From the NCBI GenBank assembly GCA_022763045.1, contig JALEGI010000009.1, positions 127,449 through 191,448 of the forward strand: a stretch of 64,000 bases of DNA, written 5' to 3'. Numbering within the stretch: the first letter of the stretch is position 1; every line of letters begins with the position of its first letter. The DNA comes from Simkaniaceae bacterium (GTDB lineage: Bacteria; Chlamydiota; Chlamydiia; Chlamydiales; JACRBE01). Both the position numbers and the translations under genes were made by a program. Under the pieces are notes generated by a model that had not been told where the DNA came from, did not search any database, and saw only the letters and a program-made list of their open reading frames with translations. Positions 59,795 to 64,000 of this stretch are shown here, piece after piece.

Positions 59795-61486
59795 ATGGAA
59801 AAATGTATTACCACAAGTCTATCTCCTCTTGAGATCCTCTATAATCCCCTGATGAATAAGGGCACGGCTTTCACTATCGAAGAGCGTCGTGAACTCGGCT
59901 TGCTCGGATTGCTTCCACACCATGTTTCGAGTATGGAAGAGCAGGTGAAACGTCGCTACGCCAATTTTCATTCTAAAAAGAGCAATATTGAGCGCTATAA
60001 GATGCTCGTTGATCTACAAGATCGCAATGAAGTGCTCTTCTTTCGCTTGCTTCACGAGTATGTTGAGGAGATGCTTGCATATATCTACACACCGACGGTT
60101 GGAGAGGCCTCACTTGCTTTTAGCATGCACTACAATCAGACCCGTGGAATCTACATTCCCTACGCTCTTAAAGACGATCTAGATGAGATTATCGATAATA
60201 TACCGCAGGAGGATGTTGAGGTGATTGTTGTCACCGATGGTAGTCGCATCCTAGGGCTTGGGGATATGGGCGCTGGTGGGATGGTCATTCCTGTTGGCAA
60301 ACTTGCCCTCTATTCGCTTTTTGGCGGAATTCATCCAGGAAAGGTGCTTCCGGTGATGATTGATATGGGAACGGATAATGAGGAGCTTTTGGCCGATGAG
60401 CTCTATATTGGATGGCGCCATCCCCGTGTGCGAGGCGAGGAGTATTTTGGTTTTATCGATCGCTTTATTCAGGCGATCAAAAAGAAGTATCCTAACGCTC
60501 TTTTGCAGTGGGAAGATTTTGAAAAGGCGCATGCTCGTGAGCTACTTATTAAATATCGCGATGAAATTTGCTCATTCAACGATGATATTCAGGGGACGGC
60601 CGGGTGCGTATTGGCGGGTCTTTTAGCCGCTGTAAAGACAAAAGGGGAGCAGTTGTCGCAGCAAAGGGTCGCTATTTTAGGCGCTGGCTCTGCAGGGATG
60701 GGAATCGCCTCCTTGATTGCAAGAGCTCTTGTTCAAACTGGTATGAGTTTTGAAGAGGCGCGCCGCAACATCTATGTTGTGGATCGACACGGGCTGCTGA
60801 TTGAAGGGCATAAAGAACCTGACGAGGTTCAGAATAAGTTTCTACATCTGAAGGCTGACCTCAAGGGCTGGGAAGTGGCCAATAGTGGATCGGTCTCGCT
60901 TATGGAAGTTGTGCGCAATGCAAAAATCAATGTTCTCATTGGCGCATGCGCTCAGCCGGGAATTTTTGGAGAGGCTCTTCTTGAGCAAATGGGAAAAAAT
61001 GATCAACGCCCAATTATTTTTCCACTCTCGAATCCAACATCAAAAGCAGAGGCGAGGCCTGAAGATATTTTAAGGGTGACTGATGGGCGAGCAATTATCG
61101 CAACTGGTAGCCCTTTTGAGGCCGTTTCACTCGGTGGGAAGACCTATCCAATTAGTCAGGGGAATAACGTCTACATCTTCCCTGCAATTGGCCTTGCTGC
61201 GGCTGCTGTTAAAGCAAACAAGATCTTGCCCGAGATGTTTTTAAAGGCAGCAGATGTTCTCAGCTCGCTTGCCTTAGAGCTGAGACAAGATGAATCAATG
61301 CTCTTTCCCAGGTTTAAAGACCTGCGTTTTGCCACACGGAAAATGGCGATAGAAATTGCGCAAATGGCAATCGACAAGGGGCTGGCAAAAGATACTTCAG
61401 GGTCAGCTGAAGAACTAGTCGATCGCGTCATGTGGTTCCCAGAGTACCAAACCTACTGCCGCAAAGATGCTTCTAAGGATTCATAA
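59795..61486 (+). CDS. Malic enzyme (NAD-dependent type)
   Basis: A 563-residue malic enzyme that oxidatively decarboxylates malate to pyruvate. It shows YTPTVGEA near residue 91, VVTDGSRILGLGDMGAGGM near 149-167, the catalytic region SFNDDIQGTAGCVLAGLLAA near 259-278, a Rossmann GAGSAGMGIA near 299 and ATGSPFEAV near 431. The length and motifs match the large (about 560-residue) NAD/NADP forms shared by bacteria and eukaryotes. It stands alone with a weak upstream region of about 40 bp after the carrier gene. The 3' end overlaps tpx by 34 bp. Confidence 0.94.
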   Translation: MEKCITTSLSPLEILYNPLMNKGTAFTIEERRELGLLGLLPHHVSSMEEQVKRRYANFHSKKSNIERYKMLVDLQDRNEVLFFRLLHEYVEEMLAYIYTPTVGEASLAFSMHYNQTRGIYIPYALKDDLDEIIDNIPQEDVEVIVVTDGSRILGLGDMGAGGMVIPVGKLALYSLFGGIHPGKVLPVMIDMGTDNEELLADELYIGWRHPRVRGEEYFGFIDRFIQAIKKKYPNALLQWEDFEKAHARELLIKYRDEICSFNDDIQGTAGCVLAGLLAAVKTKGEQLSQQRVAILGAGSAGMGIASLIARALVQTGMSFEEARRNIYVVDRHGLLIEGHKEPDEVQNKFLHLKADLKGWEVANSGSVSLMEVVRNAKINVLIGACAQPGIFGEALLEQMGKNDQRPIIFPLSNPTSKAEARPEDILRVTDGRAIIATGSPFEAVSLGGKTYPISQGNNVYIFPAIGLAAAAVKANKILPEMFLKAADVLSSLALELRQDESMLFPRFKDLRFATRKMAIEIAQMAIDKGLAKDTSGSAEELVDRVMWFPEYQTYCRKDASKDS

Positions 61487-61956
61487 TTGGGCTCACTTGT
61501 GATCTCCTCGACCACTTCGATATAGATGATTCTATCTTTTTCATCTAAAACTAGAACACATCGAGAGGCAAGTCCAGCTAAAGGTCCTTCATCAATTAGC
61601 AAGCCATAGCTTTCAGCAAAGGCTTTTGAGCGCATCATGGAGAGGAAGTGTAAATTTTCCAACTTTTCGCCTGTGCAAATGCGCGACTGGGCAAAAGGTA
61701 GGTCTGCCGATACAATAATGAATGCAAAATCGGGGTGTTCTTTTGCCAAATCGTTCATTTTTTTCGTCGACATCAAGCAGACTGATGTATCTAGGCTAGG
61801 TACAACTGAGACAACTTTTGTTTTCCCCTCAAAATTTTCGAGAGTGACATTTTCAAGCTCTCGATCGACAAGCACAAAGTTTGGCGCGAGATCGCCCTCT
61901 TTGAGTCGAGAGCCTCCGAGGGGGACATCTTCCCCTTTAAATTTAACGTAATTCAT
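61453..61956 (-). CDS. tpx: Thiol peroxidase (2-Cys peroxiredoxin, Tpx)
   Basis: A 167-residue peroxiredoxin: NYVKFKGEDVPLGGSRLKEG at the start, peroxidatic Cys in PSLDTSVCLMST near residue 60, and a resolving Cys in QSRICTGEKLENLHFLS near residue 94. It reduces peroxides using thioredoxin in the cytoplasm. The start is the ATG at 61956; a GTG two codons upstream is an alternative. It overlaps malic enzyme by 34 bp in antisense. Confidence 0.93.
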   Translation of the reverse strand: MNYVKFKGEDVPLGGSRLKEGDLAPNFVLVDRELENVTLENFEGKTKVVSVVPSLDTSVCLMSTKKMNDLAKEHPDFAFIIVSADLPFAQSRICTGEKLENLHFLSMMRSKAFAESYGLLIDEGPLAGLASRCVLVLDEKDRIIYIEVVEEITSEPNYESLEASLRQ

Positions 61957-62058
61957 GCTCACACGTTACTCAAGAGTCGAAAAAATTTCAATCTTTGGCT
62001 AGATTCTTTTTTTGAGATGACGCAATATACTATGTGATAAATAGCTACGAGGAACAAA

Positions 62059-62751
62059 ATGTCTCACACGATAGACACCAAAACGCTCATGAAAAACCGC
62101 TCTTTTGAAAGAGTCTTCGAAGTTCAACCACTCACTGGGGAGGAGAGTCGCGAGATCGAGCTGCTTCTCGTTGAAAATTTCCAGCCTACCCGGATTACGG
62201 AAGAACAAGTGGGGCAAGACTATAGCGAAATATGCCGAATCACTGCTGAAATTCGCGCAATCAATAAACAACAAGTTGTGCTTATTGGTGAGAGAATCTT
62301 CAAGGCAAGAGAGCTCTTTAAAAACTATGGAGATGGATCGAACACCTTCACACAATGGATTGAAAAGATTTTTGGCTCAAAGCGTACTGCCTACAACATG
62401 CTCAGCTATTTTGAGTTTTACGAACAACTTCCTCTTGATATGCGCTCTCAATTTAAGCAGCTTCCCCTAAAAGCTGCCTACTGCCTTTCAAATCGTCAGG
62501 CGTCGATGGAGGCAAAGCTTAATATCATTCGCGCCTACGAGGGGCAGAAACCCGATGATGTGATCATGCTTATTCAAGCGCAGCTTCCAGCTGCAGAGGG
62601 CGACGGAAGACGTCGTAGTGGCAATCAAATGATGCTCACAAAGATGCGTGATCTGTGCAAAACACTACAAGTGAGAAAAGAACACCTCTCTGATAAAGAG
62701 CGTAGAGAACTTGAAGAGATTTTTTCAAACCTAAAAAAAGTGTTAAATTAA
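62059..62751 (+). CDS. pGP6-D (virulence plasmid ORF6)-like protein
   Basis: A 230-residue protein resembling the chlamydial plasmid protein pGP6-D and its chromosomal counterpart. Characteristic parts are LMKNRSFERVFEVQPLTGEE, the FTQWIEKIFGSKRTAYNMLSYFEF segment (split here as FTQWIEKIFGS and RTAYNMLSYFEFY) near 103-124, KAAYCLSNRQAS near 139 and a charged C-terminal tail with DKERRELEEIF. GAGGAAC precedes the ATG. The function is unknown; the paralogue on the plasmid is thought to have a regulatory or replication-related role. This copy is chromosomal by context. Confidence 0.85.
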   Translation: MSHTIDTKTLMKNRSFERVFEVQPLTGEESREIELLLVENFQPTRITEEQVGQDYSEICRITAEIRAINKQQVVLIGERIFKARELFKNYGDGSNTFTQWIEKIFGSKRTAYNMLSYFEFYEQLPLDMRSQFKQLPLKAAYCLSNRQASMEAKLNIIRAYEGQKPDDVIMLIQAQLPAAEGDGRRRSGNQMMLTKMRDLCKTLQVRKEHLSDKERRELEEIFSNLKKVLN

Positions 62752-62778
62752 ATTTTTATTCGTATTTATAAAAAACGT

Positions 62779-62807
62779 TTGCGTAAAATGTTAAGCTCGC
62801 GTTAATA
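62779..62807 (+). promoter_or_regulatory. Candidate promoter of the 62842 gene
   Basis: TTGCGT (62779-62784), 17-base spacer, TTAATA (62802-62807). The predicted leader is about 25 bases, with GGAG before the ATG at 62842. Confidence 0.45.
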
Positions 62808-62841
62808 TCCGCCAAATGCCAAATTTTTGGAGCTTTATTCC

Positions 62842-63405
62842 ATGGCGGATGAGGACGATTACAGAGACTTTGCACAGAAGATAGCCCTGGTCTTTTACCA
62901 TCAGGGAGTCTCAGCTTTGATGTCTGCGAATAAAAAAAAGGAAAGCGTGAAAGGCTTTCACCTTCCCTACAACTCTGTAGCGCAGCGTTTGCCAACGACC
63001 TCTTTAGAGCGTCTAACAGGCTCGTTTCAAAAAGTTTCTAACAAAGTGGGGCAAGTAAAGCCCTCCTCCAAAATTTCTACAGACAAGCTTTTTGAGAGCA
63101 GATCAATTGCAAGCGATTTTAATGAGCTTTTTGATATCGCCTTCAATGCCCATCGTTTTTGTATGAAGCAAGATTTGCACCTTCTGAAATTTAAACAACT
63201 CTTTTTAGAGCATGGCCTTTCCGTTAAGCAGGTGATGAACTGGAAGCTGCCTAAGTCACTTCTAAATAAAAAGAGTGTGGAGAAGTGGATGGTTCATTTA
63301 AATGCTATGTACGAAGAGGTCTCGCGCGACTTTAAGATTGATTTGCTTGAAAAGAAAAAGAGTGAAGAATCTGAGCACCTCGATCTACTTAAGTACTTTG
63401 AGTAG
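62842..63405 (+). CDS. Hypothetical protein downstream of the pGP6-D-like gene
   Basis: A 187-residue soluble, Lys/Ser-rich protein starting MADEDDYRDFAQKIAL. Mostly helical; the C-terminal half (LSVKQVMNWKLPKSLLNKKSVEKW split around residue 130) is basic. GGAG lies nine bases before the ATG at 62842. No family was recognised. It has its own candidate promoter. The 3' end overlaps the convergent MFS gene by 17 bp. Confidence 0.6.
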   Translation: MADEDDYRDFAQKIALVFYHQGVSALMSANKKKESVKGFHLPYNSVAQRLPTTSLERLTGSFQKVSNKVGQVKPSSKISTDKLFESRSIASDFNELFDIAFNAHRFCMKQDLHLLKFKQLFLEHGLSVKQVMNWKLPKSLLNKKSVEKWMVHLNAMYEEVSRDFKIDLLEKKKSEESEHLDLLKYFE

Positions 63406-64000
63406 TCTCATCTTTTTGAAGAGTGTAATAACTTCCGAGTAGAGTGATCAATGAGAGTGCAACTATCAAAGTGCTGAAAGGAATAAGTGAACTCACCTCA
63501 AATTGCATAAATATCGAGCCGATAAAAGCCGCTGTCAGATAACTCATAGCACGCAGCATGCGTGTTGCCTTTATCTCCTCAGCTAGAGCCCCTACTCTTC
63601 CAGCATGCGTTAAAAATGCAACTGCAAAAGTTAGTAGAGAGACTGGGATAAGTATGCTTTTGACCGTTAATCCTACTGCAAGATATCCAAATAGCATCGC
63701 CAATCCTGTGATAAACAGTGTCGTAATCCCCAAAACAAGTAGCGCTTCAGTACCAGATTTTCTATGAATCATCTTTGCAACAAGTGAGCCTAAAAGTTGG
63801 GATAAAATTACCCCAGAGAATGCGACCCCAAATTGATATTTCGTCATTTCTAGAAGGTTAATGAAGAAGTAGGGGGATGAGCAGCAAAAAAGAGAGAAGA
63901 GACTAAAGCCACTTGCCTGCACAAGTGCAAAGAGGGTGAATTTAGGATTTTTGAGAGTTTGGAGAAAATTGATATTAGGATTTTGGGGGGCTTCTCTTGG
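63389..64000 (-). CDS. MFS drug-efflux-type transporter, C-terminal part
   Basis: The reading frame is open from the right edge (64000) to the stop at 63389, so only the last 203 residues are visible. They hold about six membrane segments with SPYFFINLLEMTKYQFGVAF and LSQLLGSLVAKMI, matching the C-terminal half of Bcr/CflA-type MFS proteins, and the protein ends in a short polar tail. The N-terminal half lies outside the window. Confidence 0.75.
   Translation of the reverse strand, partial: PREAPQNPNINFLQTLKNPKFTLFALVQASGFSLFSLFCCSSPYFFINLLEMTKYQFGVAFSGVILSQLLGSLVAKMIHRKSGTEALLVLGITTLFITGLAMLFGYLAVGLTVKSILIPVSLLTFAVAFLTHAGRVGALAEEIKATRMLRAMSYLTAAFIGSIFMQFEVSSLIPFSTLIVALSLITLLGSYYTLQKDETTQST

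Overview
The window reads as a chromosomal segment of a chlamydia, most likely an environmental (Parachlamydia/Waddlia/Simkania-like) member of the Chlamydiae. The evidence is a set of chlamydia-typical genes: a chromosomal pGP6-D homologue (62059-62751), two adjacent DUF818/CHLPS-type hydrolases (26421-28593), leuS followed directly by the Kdo transferase gene (39462-43243), recF-dnaN-smpB, and a divergent relative of the ATP/ADP translocases (58492-59751). A full aconitase and malic enzyme point to an environmental lineage rather than to Chlamydiaceae. No rRNA, CRISPR array, IS element or prophage was seen. Gene assignments come from reading the translated sequence and from remembered family motifs; no database search was run.

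Layout. 1-14500: metabolism and transport (PLP enzyme fragment, aconitase, EamA transporter, aspartate-semialdehyde dehydrogenase, cold-shock protein, mutarotase-like protein, PepN, TrkH, SixA-like phosphatase), a small AN1-like zinc finger protein and a VOC protein. 14500-18500: outer-membrane-type proteins, then a polymorphic-toxin-like locus with one exported full-length toxin, a start-less second toxin tip and three immunity-like paralogues in about 603-bp tandem repeats. 18500-24100: an AT-richer island with an alpha/beta hydrolase, an S-adenosylhomocysteine-hydrolase-like protein, an EamA transporter fused to a FkbM methyltransferase, and a class I methyltransferase. 24100-30200: lineage-specific membrane proteins, the DUF818 pair, tRNA-Leu and a putative permuted papain-fold protein. 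30200-44700: housekeeping (TrmB with an extra C-terminal domain, pgi, recF, dnaN, smpB, TerC, leuS, waaA, three tRNAs), interrupted by a U-box-like protein with Inc-like membrane topology. 44700-49850: two tandem Myb/SANT-like proteins, a 59-residue ORF, a NodB deacetylase, a family 2 glycosyltransferase and two tandem paralogues of unknown function. 49850-64000: RlmD-type methyltransferase, MFS transporters, an aspartoacylase-type hydrolase, a divergent carnitine/choline acyltransferase, SDR, IMPDH/GMP reductase, HD hydrolase, NTT-like carrier, malic enzyme, Tpx and the pGP6-D region.

How it fits together. The core genes describe an intracellular bacterium that keeps part of the TCA cycle, scavenges peptides, ions and nucleotides, and builds Kdo-containing LPS. 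The accessory genes are rich in eukaryote-like domains (U-box, Myb, AN1, carnitine acyltransferase, papain-like fold), as expected of an amoeba-associated symbiont that acts on its host. Two accessory loci look most worth follow-up as systems: the toxin/immunity array (15721-18485) and the SAM-linked transporter-methyltransferase island (19966-24133). A genome-organisation oddity is that 11 of the 12 convergent gene pairs overlap at their 3' ends, three of them by about 70 bp.
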